This document shows positions 34,069-42,927 of a DNA stretch of 64,000 nucleotides, one piece after another. Below the pieces are notes generated by a model. The model saw nothing but the letters and a program-made list of their open reading frames with translations. It did not search any database and was not told the DNA's origin. Position numbers and translations under genes: made by a program. The stretch's first letter is position 1. Each line of letters begins with the position of its first letter. This DNA is from Ancrocorticia sp052089425 (GTDB lineage: Bacteria > Actinomycetota > Actinomycetes > Actinomycetales > Actinomycetaceae). The stretch lies in assembly GCF_052089425.1 (NCBI RefSeq), contig NZ_JBQCZW010000009.1, positions 1-64,000 on the forward strand, given 5' to 3'.

Positions 34069-35016
34069 TTATCCTTTGACGGCTCCGGCAGCGACACCTT
34101 CGATAATGTACTTCTGGCAGAAGAGATAGAAGATCACAATCGGGATGATTGCCAAAACCAGCATGGCCATTTGGGCACCCATGTCACGATTGCCATTGGA
34201 GCCAACGAGCATCTGAATGACGATCGGAATGGTCTTGTAACGTTCATCTTGGCCAATCACGAGGTTCGGCAGCAGGTAATCGTTCCACACCCACATGGCG
34301 TTCAGGATCGCTACCGTGATGGCAATCGGCTTGAGCAGGGGAAGTACCACTCGGAAGTAGTTTTGGATAGGGGAGCAACCGTCAATGAGCGCTGCTTCCT
34401 CAATATCTATTGGGATAGATTTGACGAATCCAGAGTAGAGAAATACGGAAAGGCCGGAGCCAAAGCCGAGATAGAGGACGACCATTCCCCACGGCGAAGC
34501 GAGATGAAGGGCATCGGCAATTCCAACGGTGGGGAACATGACCATTTGGAATGGTGCCACCATGGAGAAGGCGAATAGGTAGTACAGGATACCGGTCCAC
34601 CACGTCTTGACTCGCGTGATGTAGTAGGCGGTCATGGCGCAGAAGAATACGATGACGATCACCGAGAACACGGTGATGAACAGGGACCAGCCGATGGCTC
34701 GGGCAAAGCCTGACAGAGCCAATCCGGTCGCGAAGTTCTCCAGCCCGACGAATGTGTCGCCCGAAGGAATAGAGAATGGGCTGTCCGAAATGAAGAACTT
34801 TCCCTTGAAAGAGTTGAGCAGAATGAACGCCAACGGGATCATGTAGATGACGGCCAGAATGGCCAAGAACCCTGTGAGGGCCGCCCTCCCCCCGCTGCGC
34901 TTGGGCTTCGGTCCGATGTTCGGCATGTCCTTCTTGTCCAGAACCTCGGGCCGCGCTTGGGGATCGATATCGCTGGCAGGTTTTATCTCTCCAGCACCTG
35001 GCAGTTGGATACTCAC
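34069..35016 (-). CDS. Carbohydrate ABC transporter permease, MalG type (second system)
   Basis: A 315-residue CUT1 permease. A 45-residue charged N-terminal tail precedes six helices; EAA loop is DIEEAALIDGCSPIQNYFRVVLPLL. The C-terminus (YIIEGVAAGAVKG) is typical. It overlaps the MalF-type gene by 4 bp, so both are translated together. Confidence 0.93.
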   Translation of the reverse strand: MSIQLPGAGEIKPASDIDPQARPEVLDKKDMPNIGPKPKRSGGRAALTGFLAILAVIYMIPLAFILLNSFKGKFFISDSPFSIPSGDTFVGLENFATGLALSGFARAIGWSLFITVFSVIVIVFFCAMTAYYITRVKTWWTGILYYLFAFSMVAPFQMVMFPTVGIADALHLASPWGMVVLYLGFGSGLSVFLYSGFVKSIPIDIEEAALIDGCSPIQNYFRVVLPLLKPIAITVAILNAMWVWNDYLLPNLVIGQDERYKTIPIVIQMLVGSNGNRDMGAQMAMLVLAIIPIVIFYLFCQKYIIEGVAAGAVKG

Positions 35017-35858
35017 TGGTCAACCTCCTTTGAGCGGGTGGCTCGAAGTTGGAGAAGGGCGATAGTCGAGACAAGGAGGAAGAAGATCACGGCCTTAGCC
35101 TGAGCAATTCCTTCCATCGACACTTTGTCATACATGGTTTTCACGATATTTAGTGCTGCCATCTCGGTTTGCCCGAGTGGTGCTCCCGCGGTGAGCGCCA
35201 AGTTTTGGTCATACATTTTGAACGTATTCGCGAGAGTCAGGAACAAGCAGATCGTCACTGACGGCATGACCATCGGGACGGTGACGCTCTTGAGTACCTG
35301 CCAGCGTGAAGCTCCGTCGATTTCCGCCGCTTCGATGAGCTCGGGAGGTACATTTTGTAGGCCAGCGATGTAGATGATCATCATGTAGCCCATGAGCTGC
35401 CAATTGATGAGTAACACAAGCCCTGCGAAGCCCAGATGCCAATCAACGACAATTGTTGTTTGCCACTTTGCTAACACTGCGTTGAGCATTGCCTGCCACG
35501 TATAGCCCAATACAATGCCGCCGATCAAGTTCGGCATAAAGAAGATAGTGCGGAAGAAGTTGGTGCCGCGGAGTTTCTGTGTCAGAAGATAAGCAAGGAA
35601 GAAGGCACCAACGTTGACGCTGATGATGGCAACTACTGCAACAAGTGCAGTAAACAGGAGCGCCGAGCCGAATCCCTGAGACTCATCGAAGGCTGCTTGA
35701 TAGTTGTCAAGGCCGACCCATTCCGAATTTGTGAGGGTGGTGAACTGTGTGAACGAGAGATACAGGCCCACGAAGAAGGGAAGAAGGAATGCGATGATGA
35801 ACGCGATAAGCGTTGGCCCAGTGAACACTAGGCCGTATTTCTTGAGAGCTTGAGTCAT
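35013..35858 (-). CDS. Carbohydrate ABC transporter permease, MalF type (second system)
   Basis: A 281-residue CUT1 permease with EAA loop ELIEAAEIDGASRWQVLKSVTVPM. The start MTQALKKYGLVF at 35858 has GAGAGAAC upstream; the frame is open to 35915 but that part overlaps the intercistronic hairpin. Forms the channel with the following MalG-type gene. Confidence 0.93.
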   Translation of the reverse strand: MTQALKKYGLVFTGPTLIAFIIAFLLPFFVGLYLSFTQFTTLTNSEWVGLDNYQAAFDESQGFGSALLFTALVAVVAIISVNVGAFFLAYLLTQKLRGTNFFRTIFFMPNLIGGIVLGYTWQAMLNAVLAKWQTTIVVDWHLGFAGLVLLINWQLMGYMMIIYIAGLQNVPPELIEAAEIDGASRWQVLKSVTVPMVMPSVTICLFLTLANTFKMYDQNLALTAGAPLGQTEMAALNIVKTMYDKVSMEGIAQAKAVIFFLLVSTIALLQLRATRSKEVDQ

Positions 35859-35895
35859 GATGTTCTCTCGGACGTTGGAAAAAGGAAGTGTGCGT

Positions 35896-35940
35896 GGAGA
35901 GGGCCCGGCAGCCATCTAGCGAATGGAACCGAGCCCTCTC
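35896..35940 (-). terminator. Intercistronic hairpin after the second binding-protein gene
   Basis: GAGAGGGC (35897-35904) pairs with GCCCTCTC (35933-35940), 10 bp past the binding-protein stop. Such hairpins let binding protein be made in excess of permeases by partial termination or RNA protection. Confidence 0.6.
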
Positions 35941-35950
35941 TATCGCGGAC

Positions 35951-37297
35951 TTAGTTAGCTGCGGCCTTTTCGGCGTTCCACTGGTCCGTCATGAAGTCGA
36001 TGACGTCCGACCACTCGCTGTTTCCAGCTGCATACTGTGCGAGCAATTCGCCCAGCCCATTCTTGTAATCTTGGCTTGGGAAGACGGTGAACACCCAGTT
36101 GACCGTGTAAAGATCATCGTTGTTCATGTACTCAACAACTTCTTTGCCCAAAGGGTCAGAAGGTGCGAGATCGGTAAATGTATCGAACGGTGCGATGAAG
36201 CCCAAATCTTCGGACGCCATTTTGGTGCCATTCTCAGTAGTGAACAACCAATTCGCGAAATCGATGGATGCTTGCTGATCGGCTTCGGAGGCTTGAGAGT
36301 TGACGGACAGGAAGTTCTCGGTTCCGATGGCGATTCCGGCCTCTTCTTCGCCCTCAACGCCCATGTAGATGGGGAGGAAGTGAATGTCCTCTTCTGCTAC
36401 CGTGTTGCCGCTCACCTCGGAGATCTGGCTCCACCCCCAGTTACCGTTTTGAACCATGGCGGCTTGGCCAAGCGCAAGCTCCGCCATTGAATCCGTCACT
36501 GTAGCGGAGCTGGTCAGCTTTGGGTCGATGGTGGAGTTTGTCAGATAGAGATCGAGAATATCCTGATAGTTGTCTCCGTACGTCCCCTTCAGATCGGCGC
36601 TATCGTCCACGCCTTCATCGCGGAACTCGTAGAACACGGGGTAATTGGCCAGATGGGTTTGGAATCGCCATTCCTCGCCTGGAGCGAGCGACGTTGCTGC
36701 GAATACACCGTTGATCCCGAGATCGTCCTTCTTGGCCTGCATGTCATCCGTGACAGCTTTGAGGACATCGAAGTTGTTGATCTCATCAACCGAGGAGGCC
36801 TTTGCTCCATCCGTCTCGAAGTACTGCTGCATGATGGCATCGTTGTAGATAATGCCGTATCCCTCGGTGGCAAACGGGACGCCGTAGATACGATCGTCCT
36901 CACCTGTGACGGCCATTGTTGGATCGGACAGGTGCTGAGTGAATTCTTCGTCAGTGACATCCAGTGTGTAGTCCTGCCACGTCTGGTAACCCACTGGCCC
37001 GTTGATGTTGAACAAGGTGGGGCCGTCAGACTTAGCTAGCTCTGTTTTGAGGACCTGTTGGTATGTTCCAGATGCGGCAGTCACGATTTTGACGTTGACT
37101 CCAGTTTCCTCTTCGTAGGCTGCAGCAACGTCCTTCCAGGCCTCCTCTTGCTCTGGTTTGAAATTCAGGTAGTAGACGCTACCGTCCCCACCATCGCCAC
37201 TTCCAGAATCGTCACCATCGCCGCCGCAAGCTGCGAGCCCTCCGAGTGCGAGAGTCGCTGCCGCACTGATTGCAGCAATCTTCCTCTTACCGCGCAT
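35951..37297 (-). CDS. Carbohydrate ABC substrate-binding lipoprotein (second system)
   Basis: A 448-residue family-1 binding protein. The signal peptide ends LAAC (Cys24), followed by a Gly/Asp/Ser-rich linker of about 18 residues. The body has EQEEAWKDVAAAYEEETGVNV, the YGVPFATEGYGIIYNDAIMQ hinge segment and NGNWGWSQI, as in oligosaccharide binders. ATG at 37297 after AAAGGAGGG. It heads an operon with two permeases and a DUF624 gene. The GH32-like hydrolase converging on it suggests fructoside or another plant-type oligosaccharide, but this is inference. Confidence 0.93.
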   Translation of the reverse strand: MRGKRKIAAISAAATLALGGLAACGGDGDDSGSGDGGDGSVYYLNFKPEQEEAWKDVAAAYEEETGVNVKIVTAASGTYQQVLKTELAKSDGPTLFNINGPVGYQTWQDYTLDVTDEEFTQHLSDPTMAVTGEDDRIYGVPFATEGYGIIYNDAIMQQYFETDGAKASSVDEINNFDVLKAVTDDMQAKKDDLGINGVFAATSLAPGEEWRFQTHLANYPVFYEFRDEGVDDSADLKGTYGDNYQDILDLYLTNSTIDPKLTSSATVTDSMAELALGQAAMVQNGNWGWSQISEVSGNTVAEEDIHFLPIYMGVEGEEEAGIAIGTENFLSVNSQASEADQQASIDFANWLFTTENGTKMASEDLGFIAPFDTFTDLAPSDPLGKEVVEYMNNDDLYTVNWVFTVFPSQDYKNGLGELLAQYAAGNSEWSDVIDFMTDQWNAEKAAAN

Positions 37298-37321
37298 GTT
37301 TGCCCTCCTTTGGACATGTGC

Positions 37322-37376
37322 GGCCACCGCGGGTGGGCGGTGGCCCGTTCATTTGTGTCGATTTAAACACATGTGT
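37322..37376 (-). promoter_or_regulatory. Leader hairpin and palindrome upstream of the second importer
   Basis: GGCCACCGC-N6-GCGGTGGCC (37322-37345) gives a 9-bp leader hairpin 25 bp before the binding-protein start. Upstream, ACACATGTGT (37367-37376) is a palindrome over the likely -10 region; a TTGCAG-like -35 is 17 bp above TTTAAA. A LacI-type regulator could bind, but none is in the window. Confidence 0.45.
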
Positions 37377-37588
37377 GCAACATTCTGCAAACTGTTACAC
37401 AGCTTTCCGTGTTGCCCGAAATTCCGTGCGTCAACGCGGAATGGATAGCCAAGCGACCCTGCTGTTTCCGTGTGATTCCGGCCGGAGGTCCGAACGTCTA
37501 TGAGCCGCCGGCACTGTCCTACCTCAACGAAAGATGCCACACAGAGTGCCCCATCAACGGAGCGTCGCACGGTGCCACCAGCCCGAAC

Positions 37589-37623
37589 AAACGAGGGGTG
37601 ACCCACTGGGCCACCCCTCGTTT
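37589..37623 (-). terminator. glgP terminator
   Basis: AACGAGGGGTG-A-CCCA and TGGG-C-CACCCCTCGTT form a 15-bp stem with one mismatch, 12 bp past the glgP stop, with TTTGTT following on the minus strand. 37377-37588 holds no gene that I can see. Confidence 0.85.
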
Positions 37624-37635
37624 CAGAACTCCGCC

Positions 37636-40005
37636 CTAGATCGCCCGCGGCTCAATCTTCCATACCTGCTGGGCGTAATCGTTGATCGTACGGTCAGAGG
37701 AGAAGCGGCCAGAGCGCACGATGTTGATCCAGCACATCTTCGCCCACTTTTCTTCATCCTTGTAGTCCTCAGCCATGCGATCGCGGACATCCCGGTAATC
37801 GGCGAAATCGCCGAGCAGGTAGTACACATCCGCATCTTCCCATGAGCTGCCATCCAGGAGTGACCCCAGCAGATCGTGGAAATCACCAGATCCACCATCA
37901 TCTAAGGTGCCGTCCACGAATGCATCGAGCACGCGCTTGAGCCCCGGTACGGTTTCGTAAGCATCGCGGGGGTTGTAGTGCTTGCGCAGCTCGGGCAGAT
38001 CCTCTTCGCGGGCGCCGAAGATGTAGGCATTTTCATCGCCCACAGCCTCGTGAATCTCCACGTTGGCCCCATCCATCGTGCCCAGTGTGAGGGCACCGTT
38101 CATCATGAACTTCATATTGGAAGTTCCGGATGCTTCCTTGCCGGCGGTGGAAATCTGTTCGGAGATATCCGCTGCGGGAATGATGTACTCGGCCGGGGTG
38201 ACGTTGTAGTTCTCCACCCACAGCACGGTCAGGCGGCCAGCAATATCGGGATCGTTGTTGACGATGCGCCCGATCTCATTGATGAGCTTGATGATGGCCT
38301 TGGCCCGCTTGTATCCGGGAGCAGCCTTGGCGCCAAAGATGAACACACGTGGAGCGATGTCCAACGAGGGATCGTCCTTCAACCGGTAGTAGAGGTCAAG
38401 GATGTACATGGCATTCAGGAGCTGGCGCTTATATTCATGCAAACGCTTGATCTGGACGTCATAGATGGCATCGATCGGGATGTCCACGCCCTGCCGTCCC
38501 TTGACCCACGTGGCAAAACGTTCCTTGTTGGAGCGCTTGATATCGATGAGTTGGTGTAGCAGCGCCGGGTCATTCACGCGGCCCTCGATCTTCTCTAGCT
38601 GAGCTAGATCGGTGACCCACGCATCGGAACCCAGTTCCTCGGTCAGCAGGCCGGCCAACGGGCGGTTGCAGGAGTTCAGCCACCGGCGCTGTGTCACGCC
38701 GTTGGTCTTGTTGTTGAACTTCTCCGGCCAGATGTCATACCAATCGTGGAGAGTCTCGCGCTTGATGATTTCGGTGTGCAGGGCCGCAACGCCGTTGATG
38801 GAGAACGCGGCGTAACAGGCGATCCACGCCATGTGCACGCTTCCTCCGGAAACGGGTGCCATGTATTCAATCTTGCCGGGATGCCACCCGGCCTCCGCCA
38901 GTTCCTCGCGGAAGCGGCGATCGATTTCATTGACAATGTCTAGGATGCGGGGGAACAGCTTCTGGAAGATGGAGATCTCCCATGTTTCCAACGCCTCGGC
39001 TAGCACCGTGTGGTTCGTGTACGCGAAGGTCTGCTGTACAACAGCCCACGCGTCTTCCCACGACAGCCCGTTCTCATCCATCAGCAGGCGCATGAGCTCA
39101 GGAATGGCAAGCACCGGATGCGTATCGTTCAGCTGGACGGAGTTCAGCGCTCCGAAGCCGCGTAGATCATCGCCGTGTTCGCGCTTGTACACATCGATCA
39201 TCGTCTGGAGCGATGCCGAAACGAAGAAGTATTGCTGGCGTACGCGCAGGACTTTGCCTTCGTACGTGGTGTCGTTCGGGTACAGCACGCGGCACAGATC
39301 GTTGACCCGCTCGCGTTCGACGATCGCATCGGTGAAGCGCTGGGAGTTGAAGGCATCGTAATCGAATTCTTCGATGGGCTCAGATTTCCACAGCCGCAAG
39401 GTGTTGACGTTCTTCGTCTGGTACCCGGTGATCGGCATATCGTAAGGAATGGCGCGCACATCCATATCCGCGAAGCGCACGTAGCGTGCCTCCTCCTCGC
39501 GGCGGATCACGAAGGGGTAGCCCTCCTCCATCCATGGATCGGGGTGCTCGTTCTGGAAGCCGTCATCAATGGTCTGCTTGAACAGGCCGTAACGGTAGAG
39601 GATGCCATATCCTGTCACGGGAAGGTCCATCGTGGCGCACGAGTCAAGGAAGCAGGCGGCCAATCGGCCAAGCCCGCCGTTGCCCAGCGCGGCGTCGTGT
39701 TCGGATTCCAGCACGTCCGCCAAATCCTGACCGCCAGCCGCAAGGGCTTCCTGAGCCTCTTCGAGCAGGCCTAGGTTGGCCAGATTGTTGAGGAGGGCGC
39801 GGCCCATGAGGAACTCTGCCGAGAAGTAGTGTTCCTGGCGGCCCGCCTGATACGCGTGCGTGGTGGCTTCCCAGTTATCGGCCAGCTGGCTTACGATTTG
39901 GCCGGATAGGCCCGCCCAGTACTCCGTGCTTGAGGAATTTGCGGTGGTTTTTCCAGAGGCTGATCGAACGAACGAGCCGAGCGATTGCGTCAGATCCGAG
40001 GACAT
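37636..40005 (-). CDS. glgP: Glycogen/maltodextrin phosphorylase
   Basis: A 789-residue GT35 phosphorylase releasing glucose-1-phosphate from glycogen or maltodextrin, with PLP as cofactor. Motifs: AALGNGGLGRLAACFLDS, the YNP-type VNDLCRVLYPNDTTYEGKVL region, QLNDTHP, RIHEYKRQ-like KRLHEYKRQLLN, and the PLP lysine in EASGTSNMKFMMNGALTLGT. Start at MSSDLTQ (40005) with AAGGAGA upstream. A typical-length enzyme without regulatory extension. Confidence 0.97.
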   Translation of the reverse strand: MSSDLTQSLGSFVRSASGKTTANSSSTEYWAGLSGQIVSQLADNWEATTHAYQAGRQEHYFSAEFLMGRALLNNLANLGLLEEAQEALAAGGQDLADVLESEHDAALGNGGLGRLAACFLDSCATMDLPVTGYGILYRYGLFKQTIDDGFQNEHPDPWMEEGYPFVIRREEEARYVRFADMDVRAIPYDMPITGYQTKNVNTLRLWKSEPIEEFDYDAFNSQRFTDAIVERERVNDLCRVLYPNDTTYEGKVLRVRQQYFFVSASLQTMIDVYKREHGDDLRGFGALNSVQLNDTHPVLAIPELMRLLMDENGLSWEDAWAVVQQTFAYTNHTVLAEALETWEISIFQKLFPRILDIVNEIDRRFREELAEAGWHPGKIEYMAPVSGGSVHMAWIACYAAFSINGVAALHTEIIKRETLHDWYDIWPEKFNNKTNGVTQRRWLNSCNRPLAGLLTEELGSDAWVTDLAQLEKIEGRVNDPALLHQLIDIKRSNKERFATWVKGRQGVDIPIDAIYDVQIKRLHEYKRQLLNAMYILDLYYRLKDDPSLDIAPRVFIFGAKAAPGYKRAKAIIKLINEIGRIVNNDPDIAGRLTVLWVENYNVTPAEYIIPAADISEQISTAGKEASGTSNMKFMMNGALTLGTMDGANVEIHEAVGDENAYIFGAREEDLPELRKHYNPRDAYETVPGLKRVLDAFVDGTLDDGGSGDFHDLLGSLLDGSSWEDADVYYLLGDFADYRDVRDRMAEDYKDEEKWAKMCWINIVRSGRFSSDRTINDYAQQVWKIEPRAI

Positions 40006-40177
40006 AAATGAATCTCCTTGCGAAAGAACTTGCACGCCTAGCCTAACCGACGATCCGTGCGTCCGTTGCCATACCGGCTAAGTGCTACGTGGTTAGCGTT
40101 ACAGAGCAGGCGCCTTCGCGCGCGGGAATCTCGGAACGTGGATGGATGTTCGCCACGTGTGGACATGAGGGAGAGGT

Positions 40178-40237
40178 TCGTCGTCGCCGTCGTCGTTAAA
40201 AAATAATGACGACGACGGTGTCCCACGTACGTAGTGG
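40178..40237. repeat. REP-like GACGACGACGG inverted pair, second copy
   Basis: CCGTCGTCG (40187-40195) and CGACGACGG (40210-40218) enclose a 14-nt A/T-rich loop (TTAAAAAATAATGA). CCACGTACGTAGTGG follows at 40222, itself a palindrome. The build matches the element at 23088. It lies between the divergent glgP and purA genes; nothing else obvious in 40006-40354 except a CCTCAGTATGCTGAGG palindrome (40287-40302) that includes a TATGCT -10-like hexamer. Confidence 0.65.
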
Positions 40238-40354
40238 AGCGCGGTATCCGTCTCATCTGATGTATTCATCACACGGGCCGGGCGAACCTCAGTATGCTGA
40301 GGAGGTAAAGCGGCACCGCCTCTTTACGAAGCGAAAGCAATGAAGGAGAGCAGT

Positions 40355-41638
40355 ATGCCTGCGGTCATCGTCCTTGGCGCCCAATGGGGAGACGAAGGAA
40401 AAGGAAAGGCCACCGATCAGCTCGGGACCCGCGCCGATTACGTTGTGAAATACAACGGCGGCAATAATGCGGGGCACACCGTGGTGGTAAACGGGGAAAA
40501 GTTCGCGCTACACCTCTTGCCGGGCGGGATACTCTCGCCCACGTGTACGCCGGTGATTGGCAACGGGGTTGTTGTTGATCTGGGGGTTCTGTTTGAGGAA
40601 ATCGGGGATCTGGACTCGCGCGGGATCGATACATCCCGGCTCAAGATCTCGGCCAATGCACACATCATTACCGCCTATACGCGCACGATGGATGCGCTGT
40701 CAGAAATCGCGCTGGGTGACAAGAAGATCGGCACCACCGGCCGCGGGATCGGGCCAACATACGCGGACAAGGTATCGCGTTCTGGTATTCGCGTGCAGGA
40801 CCTGTTCCACGAGGATGAGCTGCGGGCCAAGGTAGAGGCTGCTCTAGCCCAGAAGAACATCCTGCTTAAGGAATACGGTGCGGAGCAATTCGAAACCGAT
40901 GCGGTCGTGGCCGATCTGCTCTCATATGCGGATCGCGTGCGGCCAATGGTTATCGATACCACGCTGGAGCTGAACAACGGGTTGGATGACGGCAAGACCA
41001 TCGTGTTCGAGGGTGGCCAATCCACCATGCTGGACATTGATCATGGCACGTACCCATACGTAACCTCCTCCAACCCCACAGCCGGCGGTGCATGCACCGG
41101 AACCGGCGTAGGGCCAACGAAGATCGATCGCGTGATCGGCGTTGCCAAGGCCTACATCACCCGCGTTGGCGAGGGGCCGTTCCCCACCGAATTGCTGGAC
41201 GAATCCGGTGACTGGCTACGCGAGCAGGGTCACGAATACGGTGTGACAACCGGGCGCCCGCGCCGCTGCGGCTGGTATGACGCCCCGGTTGTACGCTACT
41301 CCTCGCGCGTCAATGGGCTGACTGACATCGCGCTCACCAAGCTGGACGTGCTGGGCGGGCTCGATCAGATCCCCGTGTGCGTTGCCTACGAAGTGAACGG
41401 GGAACGCGTGGACGAAGTCCCAGCCTTCGCCGCTGATTTCGCTGCCGCCACGCCGATCTACGAATACCGGCCCGGCTGGAGCGAAGATATCTCCGAGTGT
41501 CGCACCTTCGAGGACCTCCCGCAGGCCGCTCAGGATTATGTGCTGTACCTCGAGGAAGTGTCGCGCTGCCGCATCAGCGTGATCGGGGTTGGCGCAGGGC
41601 GCGAGGCCACCATCGTTCGTCAGGATCTGCTGGACTGA
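40355..41638 (+). CDS. purA: Adenylosuccinate synthetase
   Basis: A 427-residue enzyme joining IMP and aspartate with GTP, first step from IMP to AMP. Motifs: GAQWGDEGKGKATDQL, NGGNNAGHTVVVNG, GTTGRGIGPTYADKVSRSGIR, FEGGQSTMLDIDHGTYPYVTSSNPTAGG and TTGRPRRCGWYD. ATG after AAGGAGAG. Ends in an excellent terminator. Confidence 0.98.
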   Translation: MPAVIVLGAQWGDEGKGKATDQLGTRADYVVKYNGGNNAGHTVVVNGEKFALHLLPGGILSPTCTPVIGNGVVVDLGVLFEEIGDLDSRGIDTSRLKISANAHIITAYTRTMDALSEIALGDKKIGTTGRGIGPTYADKVSRSGIRVQDLFHEDELRAKVEAALAQKNILLKEYGAEQFETDAVVADLLSYADRVRPMVIDTTLELNNGLDDGKTIVFEGGQSTMLDIDHGTYPYVTSSNPTAGGACTGTGVGPTKIDRVIGVAKAYITRVGEGPFPTELLDESGDWLREQGHEYGVTTGRPRRCGWYDAPVVRYSSRVNGLTDIALTKLDVLGGLDQIPVCVAYEVNGERVDEVPAFAADFAAATPIYEYRPGWSEDISECRTFEDLPQAAQDYVLYLEEVSRCRISVIGVGAGREATIVRQDLLD

Positions 41639-41656
41639 TTCGGCGGGTAGTCATAT

Positions 41657-41695
41657 GAAGGAGGGGAGCAGCTCGCTGAGCTGCTCCCCTCCTTC
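41657..41695 (+). terminator. purA terminator
   Basis: A perfect 18-bp stem (GAAGGAGGGGAGCAGCTC and its complement) with a 3-nt loop GCT, 18 bp after the purA stop. Palindromic, so it can also stop transcripts from the convergent lipoprotein gene. Confidence 0.9.
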
Positions 41696-41723
41696 GCAGT
41701 GCCGGTGTTTGCCAGCTAACTAC

Positions 41724-42851
41724 CTATTGCTGGGTCCATCCGCCATTTTGGCCGTTCTGACCGGGCTGGCCTTCTTGGCCGGGCTGGGGCTGGCCGAACT
41801 GCTGGGTTGGCTGCCCACCTTGCTGGCCAGGCTGGGGCTGGCCAAATTGTTGGGTTGGTTGACCGGGCTGGCCGAACTGCTGAGTCGGTTGGCCGCCTTG
41901 ACCGGACTGGTCTGGTTGGCCAAACTGCTGTGTCGGCTGGCCGTAGGGGGCCTGACCTGGGGCTGGCTGGCCGTAGCCGGCCTGAGGCTGTCCGGGTTGG
42001 CCGTAAGGGGTTTGACCGTAGGGCGGCTGGCCGGGACCACCGGGGTAGCCGCCGTCGTTCTTATTCTTCTTGCCCCGAGTAAGGAAGAAGATGATCAGGC
42101 CGATGAGGAGAACAGCGCCCACACCGATCAGGATCCACGCCCAGATGGGGAAGCCGTCAGAATCGCTATTCTGTGAATCAGTTGTATTGCCGTCGGCACC
42201 GGGGCCTGGCACGGGGGTTCCTGCAACTGGGTCGGGCACTGTTTGGCCTTGGCTAGGAGCAGGTGCAGGTGCGGGAGCTCCGCCACCGCCGCCGCCAGAC
42301 TTCGCGCCAGTTACCGAAATGCCGCTGCTGAGGATGTTGTAATCCGAATACGATACGGTGCTTCCACTGATGGAACCGCCATTCGTTGCGTCCGTGATCT
42401 CGCCAGGCATGGTGACATTGAATGTGAAGTCAAGCCCGCCGAGTTCTTCCAGATCCTCGTCGGTGAAGTCTTCCATGTCCATATCATCGGCCGTGATGTT
42501 CAAGGTGAAGCTATCACCATTGTCGATGAGTACTTCACCGTCTACTGCATCCGGTGTGCTCATGATGAAGCGGCAACCGAGGTTGCTGCCCTCACTGATG
42601 TCTTCAATATCGAAGCTTCCTCCGGGAATCAGGTCATCTCCCTCGCCTGAAACCTCGCTCTGCATCATGTCGCAGGTGATGCCAGAGTCCGCCATCATGC
42701 CCGTGGTATCAACCATGTCCATGGTCATGGTCATGCCGCCATCTTCGGTGATCTCCACCGTGTTGGCTGACTGACAGGCGGACAGAAGGAGTGCGGCGGG
42801 GAGTAAGACTCCCGCCATCACTCTCCCTTTGCGCGAATGTGTTGATGTCAT
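41724..42851 (-). CDS. LppM-like lipoprotein with Q/P/G-rich C-terminal tail
   Basis: About 375 residues: lipoprotein signal peptide with LSAC, an LppM-like beta-rich extracytoplasmic domain of about 170 residues with two Cys, a Gly/Pro linker, one transmembrane helix (WAWILIGVGAVLLIGLIIFF) followed by RGKKNKN, then a roughly 110-residue tail of PYGQ and QPTQQFGQP repeats (four copies of the latter). The positive stop-transfer residues put the tail in the cytoplasm. A paralogue follows upstream on the same strand. Function unknown. Start 42851 preceded by GGTAGACGG. Confidence 0.82.
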   Translation of the reverse strand: MTSTHSRKGRVMAGVLLPAALLLSACQSANTVEITEDGGMTMTMDMVDTTGMMADSGITCDMMQSEVSGEGDDLIPGGSFDIEDISEGSNLGCRFIMSTPDAVDGEVLIDNGDSFTLNITADDMDMEDFTDEDLEELGGLDFTFNVTMPGEITDATNGGSISGSTVSYSDYNILSSGISVTGAKSGGGGGGAPAPAPAPSQGQTVPDPVAGTPVPGPGADGNTTDSQNSDSDGFPIWAWILIGVGAVLLIGLIIFFLTRGKKNKNDGGYPGGPGQPPYGQTPYGQPGQPQAGYGQPAPGQAPYGQPTQQFGQPDQSGQGGQPTQQFGQPGQPTQQFGQPQPGQQGGQPTQQFGQPQPGQEGQPGQNGQNGGWTQQ

Positions 42852-42927
42852 ACCGTCTACCTGCTCTCTCATCTGTGGTGGTATGGCACGCCCGGGAATG
42901 ATGCCCGGCGCGTGGGGTGGAACCTAG

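Noticed and set aside
41724..42090. Plus-strand leucine-rich frame over the lipoprotein tail
   Set aside because: It is the complement of the Gln/Pro/Gly repeats; the minus-strand gene has lipobox, domain and helix in order.
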